DNA of 64,000 nucleotides from Pseudoglutamicibacter albus (GTDB lineage Bacteria > Actinomycetota > Actinomycetes > Actinomycetales > Micrococcaceae), in NCBI RefSeq assembly GCF_031458175.1, contig NZ_JAVDXX010000001.1, positions 1,798,001 through 1,862,000 on the forward strand, in the 5' to 3' direction. Shown one piece after another: positions 27,701-35,909 of this stretch (its first letter is position 1; each line of letters begins with the position of its first letter). The notes under the pieces are model-generated. The model was not told where the DNA came from. It saw only the letters and a list, made by a program, of their open reading frames with translations, and ran no database searches. The position numbers and the translations under genes were made by a program.

Positions 27701-28350
27701 GTCACGGCTTCGTCGAAGGCCCACGGACTGTGTGGCGCCACGGTCGCGGAGACCTTGATGGATACATAGTCCACGTCGGAGCGTTCGATGAGCTCCTTGG
27801 TGCCCTTGACGCGGTGCGCGGCCTGGTCTTCGCCGAGGATCGCCTCGCCCAGCAGGTTGATGTTGAGGTCGATGCCCTCTGTGCGCAGCTCCTCGATCGC
27901 TTTGGTGAGCTTGTCTGGGCGGGCATCCACGATGAGGTGGGAGACCATGTTACGAAGTGCGGCGCGGGCGGCCGGGATCACGACGCGTGGGGCGAGCTTA
28001 CCCAGGGTTCCACCAGCTTTGACTGCGCTTTGCAGGTACCACGGCAAGAACGCGGGGACCTTCGCTGCGATCTCGTTGAGGGCCTTCGCGGCTGCCGCTG
28101 GGTCCTCGGTGCGGATCACGCGGTCCACGAACCCGACCGTGAAGTCGAGGCCGTCTGGGTCAGAGAGCACGCCGGCGAGCTGTTGGGCCGCCTTATCGAC
28201 GGGGTAATCGCGGGCTGCGGTGAGCCAGTCACGAACCTGCTGTACGGCTTCGTCTGTGAGGTCCCATGGGCGGATGAGTCCTTCCATGTCTGGCCCGTGC
28301 CAAGCGATGGGCCGGCGGGTGATTGATTCAGCCGTGTGGCGTCCCGTCAT
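24739..28350 (-). CDS. putA: Bifunctional proline dehydrogenase / L-glutamate gamma-semialdehyde dehydrogenase
   Basis: Oxidises proline to glutamate in two steps. The N-terminal FAD proline dehydrogenase barrel covers about residues 50-480 (FINLDMEEYKDLDLT, RLVKGAN). The NAD aldehyde dehydrogenase covers about 560-1080, with VTPPWNFPVAIPTGS, FAETSGKNAIIV and catalytic Cys in GHAGQKCSA. About 120 further residues follow. At 1203 aa it is of the fused type, without the DNA-binding ribbon-helix of enterobacterial PutA. ATG at 28350 follows AGGAGT. It is divergent from the GlsB-type gene. Confidence 0.95.
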   Translation of the reverse strand: MTGRHTAESITRRPIAWHGPDMEGLIRPWDLTDEAVQQVRDWLTAARDYPVDKAAQQLAGVLSDPDGLDFTVGFVDRVIRTEDPAAAAKALNEIAAKVPAFLPWYLQSAVKAGGTLGKLAPRVVIPAARAALRNMVSHLIVDARPDKLTKAIEELRTEGIDLNINLLGEAILGEDQAAHRVKGTKELIERSDVDYVSIKVSATVAPHSPWAFDEAVTDIVEHLRPLYRAANNSSPRTFINLDMEEYKDLDLTLAVFTELLSEEEFTNTEAGIVLQAYLPDSYAAMKRLQRFAAERVANGGAPIKVRLVKGANLPMEQVEAQMRGWTQTVWSTKQLTDANYKAILDYALTQEHVKNVRLGIAGHNLFDIALHLHLMRARGIEPGGKDVEFEMLLGMASQQAQAVRQDVGRLLLYTPVVKPDEFDVAISYLVRRLEEGATEDNFMSEVFNLDEDPAAFKQEEERFRESVSILSEWSQAPVPRRFQDRNKEDFTQPTWGGTFTNEPDTDPDLAWNRLWGGDILKNIPTSTLGKDTVAAAKVKDTARLNEVYDAAQKAADVWQGLTPDQRADVLHRAGDKMKSRRADLLEVMGSEAGKTLAQGDPEVSEAIDFCNYYAEQARNLGTIAGAEPVMDKVTLVTPPWNFPVAIPTGSTISALAAGSAVVIKPARASIRCGAVLTECIWEALDEAGLPREILQLIDASSRDLGDAMITDERVGRVILTGAYETAQAFHEMRPGLPLFAETSGKNAIIVTPSADYDLAAKDIVDSAFGHAGQKCSAASLVILVGQAARSERLYRQIVDAANSLVVGYPEKPESIMGPVIEEPGEKLRRGLTQLEPGQNWVLKPEPLDDSGKLFSPGIRAGVKPGSEFHLTEYFGPVTGIMHAESLEEAVQWVNQIDYGLTSGIHSLDAEEIRYWQQHIEAGNLYINRGITGAIVQRQPFGGWKKSAVGTGTKAGGPNYVPSMLRWEDSEHGLGPADREVIVSTPHYSMLVHTFNEEPRAWLEKALAQDAKDSEFFEGLQDATGLDVEVNGLRYRPVKVRIRVATIEEADLVLLARVVAAGWRVLRSVTDRVGTGAKQRMEVSLPDEAPIGIADAYRQLGAAVVIEDEEAWLETCRQLSANPDGSRVRLIGREGTEEMDALVQATREATTQAPDLAVNAHPVTRSGRIEMLPFVREQSVTMTAHRYGTVNKLASEALGDVTRK

Positions 28351-28528
28351 GCGTACGCACTCCTAACTTTCGTGTCAATAACTAACGTGTTTCCGTGGAA
28401 AATCTAGCTGACTTTCAGAATGCTCTCAGCGTAATTTGAGCTTTCTCCTGGCTATATCTCTATTTTGCCGTAGGGTTGTAAGCAGAAGGCATCCTCAACG
28501 TGTGGGTGCTGTTTTATTCTGAAAGGCG

Positions 28529-28801
28529 GTGTTGGCTTTGGGTATTCTAGGTTGGATTCTAGTAGGTCTGATTGCTGGCGCTATTGGTAAGGCGATCATG
28601 GGCGACTCGATGGGAATCATCCCAACGCTCGTCGTCGGTGTCGTTGGTGGTCTTCTTGGTGGTTGGCTCGGTTCCGTTATCTTCGGTAAGGGAACCGGCG
28701 GTTTCTTCGAGTTGAGCACGTGGATCTGCGCGATCGCAGGTACCTGCATCCTGCTGGGTATCTTGGGAATCTTCTCCCGCGGCTCCGCACGCGCTAAGTA
28801 A
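28529..28801 (+). CDS. GlsB/YeaQ/YmgE-family membrane protein
   Basis: A small protein of about 87-90 aa with three hydrophobic segments. It matches the YeaQ/YmgE ('transglycosylase-associated') family: GILGWILVGLIAGAIGKAI, then GIIPTLVVGVVGGLLGGWLG. Some members respond to general stress, but their molecular role is unclear. The start is uncertain: GTG 28529, TTG 28532 or TTG 28538, with GAAAGG just upstream. Confidence 0.85.
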   Translation: MLALGILGWILVGLIAGAIGKAIMGDSMGIIPTLVVGVVGGLLGGWLGSVIFGKGTGGFFELSTWICAIAGTCILLGILGIFSRGSARAK

Positions 28802-28835
28802 TAGACCTAGCTCTATACAACGGTTTCTAGACAGC

Positions 28836-28875
28836 GGTGCCCCTCCAGGTTTGACCTGGAGGGGCACCGTTCTTT
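28836..28875 (+). terminator. Rho-independent terminator after the YeaQ-type gene
   Basis: A perfect 15-bp stem (GGTGCCCCTCCAGGT and its complement) closes a TTG loop and is followed by GTTCTTT. It lies between convergent genes and can serve both. Confidence 0.9.
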
Positions 28876-28904
28876 AAGTCCGCTGGTTACTGGGCACCGC
28901 GTGT

Positions 28905-30425
28905 TTATTTGGCGTCGCGGGGTGTGCGCAGGCCGAAGTACACGGCGATGGATACCGCGAGGGCCAGCACCCCTGCGACCGTGGCGGTCACGGTGACGCC
29001 TGAGTCGAAGGCGTGCGATGCTGCCTGCAAGAGTTCTGCCGCGCGTTCGTGCGGGAGGCCGGCAGCCACATCGTGCGCTGCAGCGAGCGAAGAGGCTGCT
29101 TGTTCACCCTGGGCCTGGCTCAGGGCCGCAGGCGGCACGAGGTGCGCGGTGTAGAGGGCGTTGAGTAGCCCACCCAGAACGGCGGCCCCCATGACGGTGC
29201 CGAATTCGTACGCGGTTTCAGACATCGCGGACGCGGCGCCGGCTTTTTCGGAGGGCACGGCGGTGAGCACAAAGTCGTTCGAGAGGGTCTCCGCCATGCC
29301 AGCGCCAGCACCAATGAGGAGGAACGCGACCATCGGAACCCAGTCGCCTCGTCCCACGAACACCGCGAGGATCCCGTACGCGAGCGCACTGCACAGAAGA
29401 CCTGCGACCATCGCGGCGACCGGGCCCGTTTTCCGGGCCACCGGAACAACGCCGAGACCAGCGACCACCGTCATGACCATGCCGGGCAGCATGAACAGCG
29501 CGGCCTCCGCTGGGCTGCGGCCCTCGATGAGCTGTAGATGCTGGGAGAGGTAGTAGAGGAAGCCCACGAGCGAGAACATCGCGAGCAGGTTGATGATCAG
29601 TGGAAGCGCGAACGCCTTGCGAGAGAGCAATCGGACGTCCAGGAACGGAATGTCCGCACCCAGTTGGCGGCGCACGAAAACGAAGCCGACAGCCAGCGCG
29701 AACGCGATAGCGGCCAGGCCGACCCACAGCTGTTGTGGCAGGGTCTTGATCCCGTACGTGAGAGGAAGCAGGCTTGCCATAGCGAGCGCGATGCTCACAA
29801 CATCGAGCGGGCCCGGGTTCGGGTCCTTCGACTCCGGCAGCAACAGAGGCGCGCCGATCAGGAACGGGAGCAGGATCGGGACCGCCATGAGCAGGACGGA
29901 ACCCCACCAGAAGAAGTTCAGCAGCAGTCCGCCGATGATCGGTCCGAGTGCCGCACCCGCCGAGAACGTAGCCGCCCAGATAGCGACAGCGGTGGTGCGT
30001 TCACGCGGGTCGGGGAAGATGTTGCGGATCAAAGACAGCGTGGCGGGCATGAGTGCCGCACCGAAAACGGCCTGCAGGGCACGGAACACGATGAGCATCA
30101 TCGGGCTCACAGAGAACGCAGCGACACCGGAGACCACCGCGAAACCGACCGCGCCGATCATCATGATGCGGCGGCGACCAATCCGGTCACCCAGGTTCCC
30201 CATCGGGACCAAGAGCCCCGCCAAAACCAGCGGGTAAATGTCCAAGACCCACAGTTGCTCGGTTGCGTTCGCGTGCAGTTCAACAGCGATCTCCGGCAGT
30301 GCCAGCACCATCACGGAGTTATCGACAGAAACCAGCAGGACAACAATCATGAGCAGCGCCAGCGCGGCCCAACGCCTGCGGGCGCTCGGGATCAGCTGCT
30401 CGTATTTACCGTATTGGGGGGACAT
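28905..30425 (-). CDS. MFS drug exporter, DHA2 (14-helix) family, QacA/SmvA-like
   Basis: A proton-driven multidrug efflux pump of 506 aa. Motif A is MGNLGDRIGRRRIMMIG, the motif B-like region is FRALQAVFGAALMPA, and motif C-like sequence is GAALGPIIGG. The N-terminal VDNSVMVLALPEI and WVLDIYPLVLAGLLVP are typical of QacA/SmvA-type pumps for cationic biocides. It follows a second AI-2E-type transporter gene on the same strand after 48 bases. Confidence 0.87.
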   Translation of the reverse strand: MSPQYGKYEQLIPSARRRWAALALLMIVVLLVSVDNSVMVLALPEIAVELHANATEQLWVLDIYPLVLAGLLVPMGNLGDRIGRRRIMMIGAVGFAVVSGVAAFSVSPMMLIVFRALQAVFGAALMPATLSLIRNIFPDPRERTTAVAIWAATFSAGAALGPIIGGLLLNFFWWGSVLLMAVPILLPFLIGAPLLLPESKDPNPGPLDVVSIALAMASLLPLTYGIKTLPQQLWVGLAAIAFALAVGFVFVRRQLGADIPFLDVRLLSRKAFALPLIINLLAMFSLVGFLYYLSQHLQLIEGRSPAEAALFMLPGMVMTVVAGLGVVPVARKTGPVAAMVAGLLCSALAYGILAVFVGRGDWVPMVAFLLIGAGAGMAETLSNDFVLTAVPSEKAGAASAMSETAYEFGTVMGAAVLGGLLNALYTAHLVPPAALSQAQGEQAASSLAAAHDVAAGLPHERAAELLQAASHAFDSGVTVTATVAGVLALAVSIAVYFGLRTPRDAK

Positions 30426-30473
30426 AAACTTTCTCGAAAAACAACAAATAACGGGAGCACAGATGCGCTCGGG

Positions 30474-31955
30474 CTAGCCGCGGAGGATGGCTTTGCGTTC
30501 CCTCCAGGCGCGGGCTTTGCGTTCCGATAGCGGCATCGGCTGTTCATCCTCAGGGAGCGCGGAGTCCGCGGGGACCGCGATGAAGGTGTTGAGCCATCGC
30601 GCGTTCGGGTCGGAATCGATGAGGAAGGATTTTAGCAGCAGCGTTGCCGGCAGTGCCAGGAGGGCTCCGAGTGGGCCGAGGACCCAGACCCAGAACAGCA
30701 GGGACAGGAAGGACACGGTTGGGGTGACGCCCACGGATTCGCCGGCGAACTTCGGTTGGATGATCGATTGGATCACGAAGTTCAGGACCGAGTACGCGAC
30801 GATCACGGCAACCGCCGAACCCCAGCCCTTCTCGAGGAAAGCCAGCAGGGCGGGTGGGATGAGACCGATGAAGAACCCGACGTTGGGGATGTAGTTGGTG
30901 ATGAAGGAGAGGATGCCCCACACCCACACCAGCGGGATGCCGAGCAGCCAGAGCGCGCCGACGTCGGCGATCGCGACGATGAGGCCGAACACGGTGGTGA
31001 CCAGCCAGTAGCGGCGCACGCCGTAGGCGAAGTCGTTGGTGACGATGAGGGCGCGCGGCTTGGTGATGCGCAGCAACTGCTGGCGGGCATGCAGGCCAGC
31101 GGAGTCCATCGCGAGGAACAGGGTCGCGATCACCAGGGTGGTCAGCAGCGCAAGGATTGAGGAGACGTTGGAGAACAGTGGCGCCAGCAGCGACATGACG
31201 TCGTTCGGCTGGATGGATTGCAGTGACTTGGTGATTTCGCTGAAGTCCAGGTTGAGGTCGAGCGCGGTCTTCTGGATCCACTGCCACGCTTCAACGAACT
31301 GTTCGTTATAGGACGGCATGAGTTGGATCAACGCGAGTAGCGACCACACGATGAGCCACACGAACAGCACCAGGATCACGAGCACCAGCAAGAGCGAGAC
31401 CATCGCACCCACGAATGGTGGTACCCAGCGTTGCAGGAATTTCTGGACCGGATACACCACGATCATGAGGTTCAGACCGAGGAAGACCGGCGCGATGATG
31501 TCTTGCAGATCGCGCACGAACATGAGGATGATGCAGGTGGCGGCGAGCCCGAGCGTCACCTTGATGAACCGAGGCATACCGGCTTGTTGGTCTTCGCCCC
31601 ACTTGCGGGCCTTACCGGCGGAGGCAGAGAACTCCTCCTTGGGTTTGCCGGCGTCATCCAGCGGGATCACTCCGATGCTGCGGGCTGGCTTGAACTCGTC
31701 CGCGTCGGTGGCGGTGTCACGTGGCTCTTCCTGCAAGGCGGAGGTGGAGGTGGAGGCGCCTACCGCATCGTTCGTTGCGTCTTCGGGTTTCGGGGCTTTG
31801 GATTGCGGGGCTTCAGTTTGGGTGTCCGCGGGTTCGGCGTCTTCTGGTTTGGCGCCGTCTGGGTTTTCGGGGGTGGGGACGATGGGGATTTCGCCGGTCA
31901 CAGCATCGTTCGAGTCTGCTGTGTATTCATCTGACGATTCTTGACGTTCAGACAT
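30474..31955 (-). CDS. AI-2E family transporter, second copy
   Basis: A 493-aa polytopic protein of the same family as the 18.3-kb gene. It has a very long acidic, Pro/Thr/Glu-rich N-terminal tail (about 130 residues). The membrane part has FITNYIPNVGFFIGLIPPALLAFL and SIIQPKFAGESVGVTPTVSFLSLL. ATG at 31955 follows GGGGAGAGG. It may be co-transcribed with the downstream DHA2 exporter gene. The substrate is unknown. Confidence 0.83.
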   Translation of the reverse strand: MSERQESSDEYTADSNDAVTGEIPIVPTPENPDGAKPEDAEPADTQTEAPQSKAPKPEDATNDAVGASTSTSALQEEPRDTATDADEFKPARSIGVIPLDDAGKPKEEFSASAGKARKWGEDQQAGMPRFIKVTLGLAATCIILMFVRDLQDIIAPVFLGLNLMIVVYPVQKFLQRWVPPFVGAMVSLLLVLVILVLFVWLIVWSLLALIQLMPSYNEQFVEAWQWIQKTALDLNLDFSEITKSLQSIQPNDVMSLLAPLFSNVSSILALLTTLVIATLFLAMDSAGLHARQQLLRITKPRALIVTNDFAYGVRRYWLVTTVFGLIVAIADVGALWLLGIPLVWVWGILSFITNYIPNVGFFIGLIPPALLAFLEKGWGSAVAVIVAYSVLNFVIQSIIQPKFAGESVGVTPTVSFLSLLFWVWVLGPLGALLALPATLLLKSFLIDSDPNARWLNTFIAVPADSALPEDEQPMPLSERKARAWRERKAILRG

Positions 31956-32254
31956 ACGCCTCTCCCCTAGGTTTAACGGATACTTCGGCTCATTCGCACA
32001 CCATTCTATGGCGCGATGACGGTTGCGCGGCGAGTGTTGCGCTCCGGCGTCGAACGGGAGTGTTTTCGGGTTGAGTTTGGGTTAGGAGCGGGTGGGGCAC
32101 GGGCTGGCTTCGGGCCGGGTTTGGGTTCGGTTTGGGTTCGTCTATTGGGCGTGGTATGGTTTCATCTGTTCGCCGCGGCGCGGTCCAGTGAGGATCTGCG
32201 GGCAGAGCGGACAGCGCAGGAAATATAAGTGAATTATTGTGGTTTCTGCTTTGC

Positions 32255-32327
32255 GGGGGTATGGCGCAGTTGGTAGCGCGTCTCCATGGCATGGAGAAGG
32301 TCAGGGGTTCGAATCCCCTTACCTCCA
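32255..32327 (+). tRNA. tRNA-Ala (anticodon GGC)
   Basis: A full cloverleaf can be drawn by eye: acceptor GGGGGTA with TACCTCC; D-arm GCGC/GCGC; anticodon stem TCTCC/GGAGA with loop ATGGCAT, giving anticodon GGC; T-arm CAGGGGTTCGAATCCCCT. The acceptor contains the G3-U70 pair, the alanine identity element. The 3' CCA is not fully encoded (ACCC follows). The accessory island begins immediately downstream. Confidence 0.93.
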
Positions 32328-32329
32328 CC

Positions 32330-32353
32330 CTGTAATGTGTCGGGACATCGTTC
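32330..32353 (+). repeat. 24-bp direct repeat, copy 1 (next to tRNA-Ala)
   Basis: A 24-base sequence beginning CTGTAATGTGTCGGGACATC is identical at 32330-32353 and 35908-35931. A diverged relative (GTGCCAGGACATCGTTCC) occurs at about 40018-40036. It probably represents the end of an insertion element, or a recombination site beside the tRNA. Confidence 0.75.
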
Positions 32354-32376
32354 ACACGGTGTCCCGACATTTTTTT
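32338..32376 (+). terminator. Terminator after tRNA-Ala
   Basis: TGTCGGGACA (32338-32347) pairs with TGTCCCGACA (32360-32369) around a 12-base loop, followed by seven T. Its 5' half lies inside a 24-base sequence that recurs at 35908, which suggests part of it is of mobile-element origin. Confidence 0.8.
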
Positions 32377-32454
32377 ATGTCTGGGGGCTTTGATGTGTAG
32401 CGTCATCGTTCCGGTTTTGGGTGCGACCAAGGCGGACGAAAGTCCGACTCTTCG

Positions 32455-32985
32455 TCATTGAAGCGCGTCTTCAGAAGCCAGCCGCGCATAAACGAGGGTG
32501 TCGGTCCATTCGCCTTTGCTGAACCAGTCCTGGACGTGATGTGCTTCGAGCCGGAGCCCGACACGACGAGCCAGTGCTGCCGAGGCGCTGTTGCGGGCAT
32601 CCATCTGCGCGGTGATGCGATGGAGCCGGTAGTGGTCAAACCCGAGGGCGAGTACTGCTCGGACGGCTTCGCTGGCGAACCCTTCCCCACCGTACGCCGG
32701 GTCGAGGACCCACCCGATCTCGCCTTGCCGGTGCTCACTATCGGTGAGCCACAGCGTGACACTCCCGATCGCGACGCCGTCATGCTCGATGACCAGCGCA
32801 AGCGCCCCACTCTCACCATCGATATCAGTCTTCGCTAGCCGTTCGGTGAGCTTGTCACGGGTGACTTCTACAGTCCATGGCTCGCCCGGCAGGTAGCGGG
32901 CAACATCTGGCCGCGAGTACAGCTTCTAAAGCCAATCGGCATCGTCGGCGTTATAGTGACGGAGCCGAAGCCGCTCCGTCACCAT
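32455..32985 (-). pseudogene. GNAT N-acetyltransferase with in-frame amber stop
   Basis: One frame of 177 codons runs from ATG 32985 to TGA 32455 and reads as a RimJ/RimL-type acetyltransferase: VTERLRLRHYNADDADWL, then ARYLPGEPW, GSVTLWLTDSEHRQGEIGWVLDPAYGGEGFASEAV (acetyl-CoA loop) and NSASAALARRVGLRLEAH. A TAG at codon 20, right after DADWL, interrupts it and no good restart follows. The same N-terminal stretch recurs intact in a second fragment at 42.1 kb (DDAEWLHELYS), showing what the original codon region looked like. It is either a decayed gene or a sequencing error. Confidence 0.75.
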
Positions 32986-33535
32986 TAGGCCACCGGGCGC
33001 TGGGCACGAGATCGCACCGGTAGTGGATCAACTCCTCGCGCCGTCCTGCAGGTGTGGTTCCGACGCCCCGTTCCACTTCACGGAAACCTGCGTTCGTCAA
33101 GCATCGCTGAGAGGCGTGGTTCTCTGAAAGCGTGCGTGCTGTCAAGGTTCGCAGTCCACTGTTGCGTGCGAAACACGATGCCAACTCCAGACCCCGATGA
33201 GCGTGCCCCGCTCCCCGCGCATCCGGATGAATCCAGAACCCGACCTCGGCAGTCTCGGAGCTGACGTCGAAGAGCACCAAAGAGCCCACAAACCGGTCCG
33301 TCTCGGTGTCAGCAAGTGCGAGGACTGCCAGCGTGCCGGTCGACAGGTCCACAGCGGCCTCTTCACGGATCATCCGTCGCACGGAGTCGGGAGTGTAGTC
33401 GGGCTCAGGCAGGTGGCCGAAGCGCCGCACAGCTTCGTCCTTGGTTCCGGATGCATACGCTTCTGCATCCCAGTCGGACAGGGCGCGTAGGCGAGTGTTC
33501 TCAAAGGTGATCGGGAGGGTGGTAGTATCCAGCAT
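32951..33535 (-). CDS. GNAT-family N-acetyltransferase
   Basis: A 194-aa acetyltransferase. The acetyl-CoA region reads EVGFWIHPDARGAGHAHRGLELASCFA, and the last part NHASQRCLTNAGFREVERG is typical of RimJ/RimL-like enzymes. The C-terminal 15 or so residues overlap the start of the next, broken GNAT gene by 35 bases. It is divergent from a TetR gene with a 59-base gap, so the TetR may control it. The acceptor substrate is unknown. Confidence 0.83.
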   Translation of the reverse strand: MLDTTTLPITFENTRLRALSDWDAEAYASGTKDEAVRRFGHLPEPDYTPDSVRRMIREEAAVDLSTGTLAVLALADTETDRFVGSLVLFDVSSETAEVGFWIHPDARGAGHAHRGLELASCFARNSGLRTLTARTLSENHASQRCLTNAGFREVERGVGTTPAGRREELIHYRCDLVPSARWPNGDGAASAPSL

Positions 33536-33594
33536 GCGCTAAACCTAACATAGAATGGATAGCTAACTGAAGCATGTTTGGTTAGGCTGGTGGG

Positions 33595-34215
33595 GTGAGC
33601 TACTGGGAACACCGCAAACCTGTGCAACGTCTCCGCGCAGTGGACATCGGGGAGGTTGCGAGGGCATCGGTAGGGTTACTGGACGAAGGCGGGTTGAGGG
33701 CCCTCACACTGCGCTCTGTGGCGCAACAGGTGGGTGTCGCTCCAGCCAGCCTGTACTCCCGCGTCGAATCCGTCGACGATCTGTTCGACCTCGCCCTCGA
33801 CACAGCGCTTGAAGACGATCCGGTCATGTCCGACTCGATCCGTAACGCTGACCTTCCTGCCCTGATGCAGGCCTTCTTCGCGCACCTGACAGCCCACCGG
33901 TGGGCCGGTCGGGTCATCGGTATGCGCGCTCCCAGGGGCCCGGCGTACCTGACCCTTTCTGAGCGAATGTGCGTCCTACTCGAACAAACAGGCACCCCGG
34001 ACCCGCTCGGCACTGCCTACCGACTATCCAATTTGGTGATCGGTTCCGCTCTAACTGCTCCGATGGCGCCTGACGAGAAGCATGTCACCATCGACCCTGA
34101 GCAAGCTCCGACCTACGCGCGACTCCACGCGCAGCACCACATCAGCCCGCAGGAGATCCTTGCCGACGGAATCAGCGCTCTCCTCGCCTCGCCCTCCAAG
34201 CCGGGTGCGCTTTGA
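33595..34215 (+). CDS. TetR/AcrR-family regulator
   Basis: A 206-aa repressor with the HTH in LRALTLRSVAQQVGVAPASLYSRVESVDDLFD and a C-terminal ligand domain. The start is a GTG at 33595. The 59-base divergent gap to the GNAT gene holds CCTAAC near 33544 and GGTTAGG near 33580, a candidate spaced operator, so autoregulation and control of the GNAT gene are plausible. Confidence 0.83.
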   Translation: MSYWEHRKPVQRLRAVDIGEVARASVGLLDEGGLRALTLRSVAQQVGVAPASLYSRVESVDDLFDLALDTALEDDPVMSDSIRNADLPALMQAFFAHLTAHRWAGRVIGMRAPRGPAYLTLSERMCVLLEQTGTPDPLGTAYRLSNLVIGSALTAPMAPDEKHVTIDPEQAPTYARLHAQHHISPQEILADGISALLASPSKPGAL

Positions 34216-34245
34216 GGGCGAGGCGAGGGAATGCCCGCAAGACCC

Positions 34246-34629
34246 CTAAAGATTAGTGGGGTCGGTGGCGCAGACGCGGAGGCGGTGCCCGTCGGGGTCA
34301 GTGGCGACGAACGTGTAGCCGAACTCCAGGGTGGTGGGTTCCAGCGCGATCGGAAAGCCGAGGGTTGTCCAATCGTGGTAAAGCTGGTCGACATCATCGT
34401 GGGTGGCGTAGCTCATGGATAGTTCGACGCTGCCTGGTGTGCCGGTGGCGGCGGGGTCGATCTGGTCGCGGGTCTGCAGACCGATGATGACATTGTCGGT
34501 GAGGGCGAACACTGCGAAGTCTTTGAAGGTCTCGATGGGCTCCTTATTCAGGGCTTGACGGTAGAAGATGGTGCTGGCCTCGACGTCGGTGACGTAGAGG
34601 ATCACGCTAGTGGGTGCGAAGGCGGTCAT
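34246..34629 (-). CDS. VOC-family protein (glyoxalase/bleomycin-resistance fold)
   Basis: A 127-aa vicinal-oxygen-chelate protein: SVILYVTDVEASTIFYRQAL at the N-terminus, VELSMSYATHDDVDQLY and FTFVATDPDGHRLRV-like end (YTFVATDPDGHRLRVCA). The ATG at 34629 follows AGAGAGAAG; the longer frame to 34707 overlaps the divergent regulator and is unlikely. Partnering with the adjacent WYL regulator is common for such genes, and its product may bind or modify a small toxic compound. Confidence 0.8.
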   Translation of the reverse strand: MTAFAPTSVILYVTDVEASTIFYRQALNKEPIETFKDFAVFALTDNVIIGLQTRDQIDPAATGTPGSVELSMSYATHDDVDQLYHDWTTLGFPIALEPTTLEFGYTFVATDPDGHRLRVCATDPTNL

Positions 34630-34739
34630 AGCTTCTCTCTCTGTGAGCGCCCCTTTTGGGGACGATTTTGTCGTTACGCTTACGAAGCTACGGGTGATAG
34701 GTGACATCTTCTGTCATGTATCTGTGCGAGTATTGGGGC

Positions 34740-35711
34740 ATGCGAGCGGATCGGTTGTTGTCGATGATCTGGCTGCTGCGTACCCATGGCGGGCTTTCGA
34801 CGGCAGAGTTGGCGCAGCGCCTGGAGGTGTCGCGTCGTACCGTGCTGCGGGATGTGGAGGCACTTTCGGCTGCTGGGGTGCCGGTGTACTGCGAGCGCGG
34901 CCCCCACGGCGGTGTCCGCCTGATGCCGGGCTACCGCACCGATGTCACAGCGCTATCTGAGGACGAGAGCCGCGCGCTGTTCTCCGCGATCTCATCGTGG
35001 GGCCCTGATTCGATTGGCTTGGGTGACGCGTTCGCCTCGGGGGTGCGTAAGCTGCTGGCTGCGGTTCCCGACGCCCATCGTAACCAGAGCCTGGAGGTTG
35101 CGTCGCGGATCGTGATTGATCCTCAGGGCTGGTTGCCGCAACCTGATGCGCTGCAACCCGGGGAGGCATTCGCAACCCTCGAAGCCTGCGTGTTCGCCCG
35201 TCAGCGGTTGCAGCTGACCTATCGCTCACGCCAAGCCACAGGTGCACAAGAGCTGATCGTGGAGCCGCATGGTCTGGTGTCGGCCGGCAGCGACTGGTAT
35301 CTATGCGCCAGCACCGAGGGAACGGTGCGGTTCTTCAAGGCAGTCCGTATCGAGCACGCCGCCCCGTTGGCTGAACCGTGCTCCGGACCTGACCTGGATG
35401 TGGCCCAAGCATGGCGAGAGCACCGCGGCCGGTTTCTCGACCAGTTCACTCCTGTGAGTGTTGATGCCTGGCTCCGGGCCGCGCGGTGGGACGACGCGCG
35501 CGAGTGGAGTATCCGCACCAAGCCGATGGATGCGTCCGGGAGCCCACCGGGTGAGGGGTGGCGGCCCGTGAGCCTGGAGTTCATGGACGACCTGCACGCG
35601 GTCACCGTCCTGCTACGCCTCGGCTCGGACGTGCGCATCGAAGCCCCCGACGACATCAAAGCCAAGCTCCTGGACCACATCGATCAGGTCGCCACGCTCT
35701 ACCGCTCGTGA
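34740..35711 (+). CDS. WYL-domain transcriptional regulator (YafY type)
   Basis: A DeoR-like winged helix at the N-terminus (MRADRLLSMIWLLRTHGGLSTAELAQRLEVSRRTVLRDVEAL) is followed by a WYL sensor domain (about residues 140-230: QLTYRS, VEPHGLVSAGSDWYLCA). At 323 aa it is the normal length. The ATG at 34740 fits the family start better than the upstream frame. It is divergent from the VOC gene, its likely target. Confidence 0.85.
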   Translation: MRADRLLSMIWLLRTHGGLSTAELAQRLEVSRRTVLRDVEALSAAGVPVYCERGPHGGVRLMPGYRTDVTALSEDESRALFSAISSWGPDSIGLGDAFASGVRKLLAAVPDAHRNQSLEVASRIVIDPQGWLPQPDALQPGEAFATLEACVFARQRLQLTYRSRQATGAQELIVEPHGLVSAGSDWYLCASTEGTVRFFKAVRIEHAAPLAEPCSGPDLDVAQAWREHRGRFLDQFTPVSVDAWLRAARWDDAREWSIRTKPMDASGSPPGEGWRPVSLEFMDDLHAVTVLLRLGSDVRIEAPDDIKAKLLDHIDQVATLYRS

Positions 35712-35855
35712 TCCTGCTCCGTACAGGGGCCTCTGAGCACCCTGATCTCAGCCAGCTGTAGCCACCATCTGGAGCTGCCAGGCCCCTTGCAGATCGAGGT
35801 TAGGAGGCTCCGGCTCACCTGTGTGATGGCCAGGTGAGGGGTGGTTTGGCTGACG

Positions 35856-35909
35856 ATGTCGATGCGGGTGATGTCGGCTGGTGATGGCTACAAGTACTTG
35901 CTGCGGACT
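35856..35909 (+). pseudogene. First codons of a MobF-type (TrwC-like) relaxase
   Basis: An ATG opens a frame reading MSMRVMSAGDGYKYLLRTV, the characteristic N-terminus of actinobacterial conjugative relaxases (a V-x-S-A-G-D-G-Y core). It then runs directly into the 24-base repeat and the IS-like palindrome at 35935. The remaining gene, including the catalytic tyrosine region beyond this point and the helicase domain, is missing here. This points to a conjugative or mobilisable ancestor of the island. Confidence 0.6.

Noticed and set aside
27295-28326. 343-codon plus-strand frame inside putA
   Set aside because: Antisense to well-supported proline dehydrogenase coding sequence; no ribosome site or family motif.
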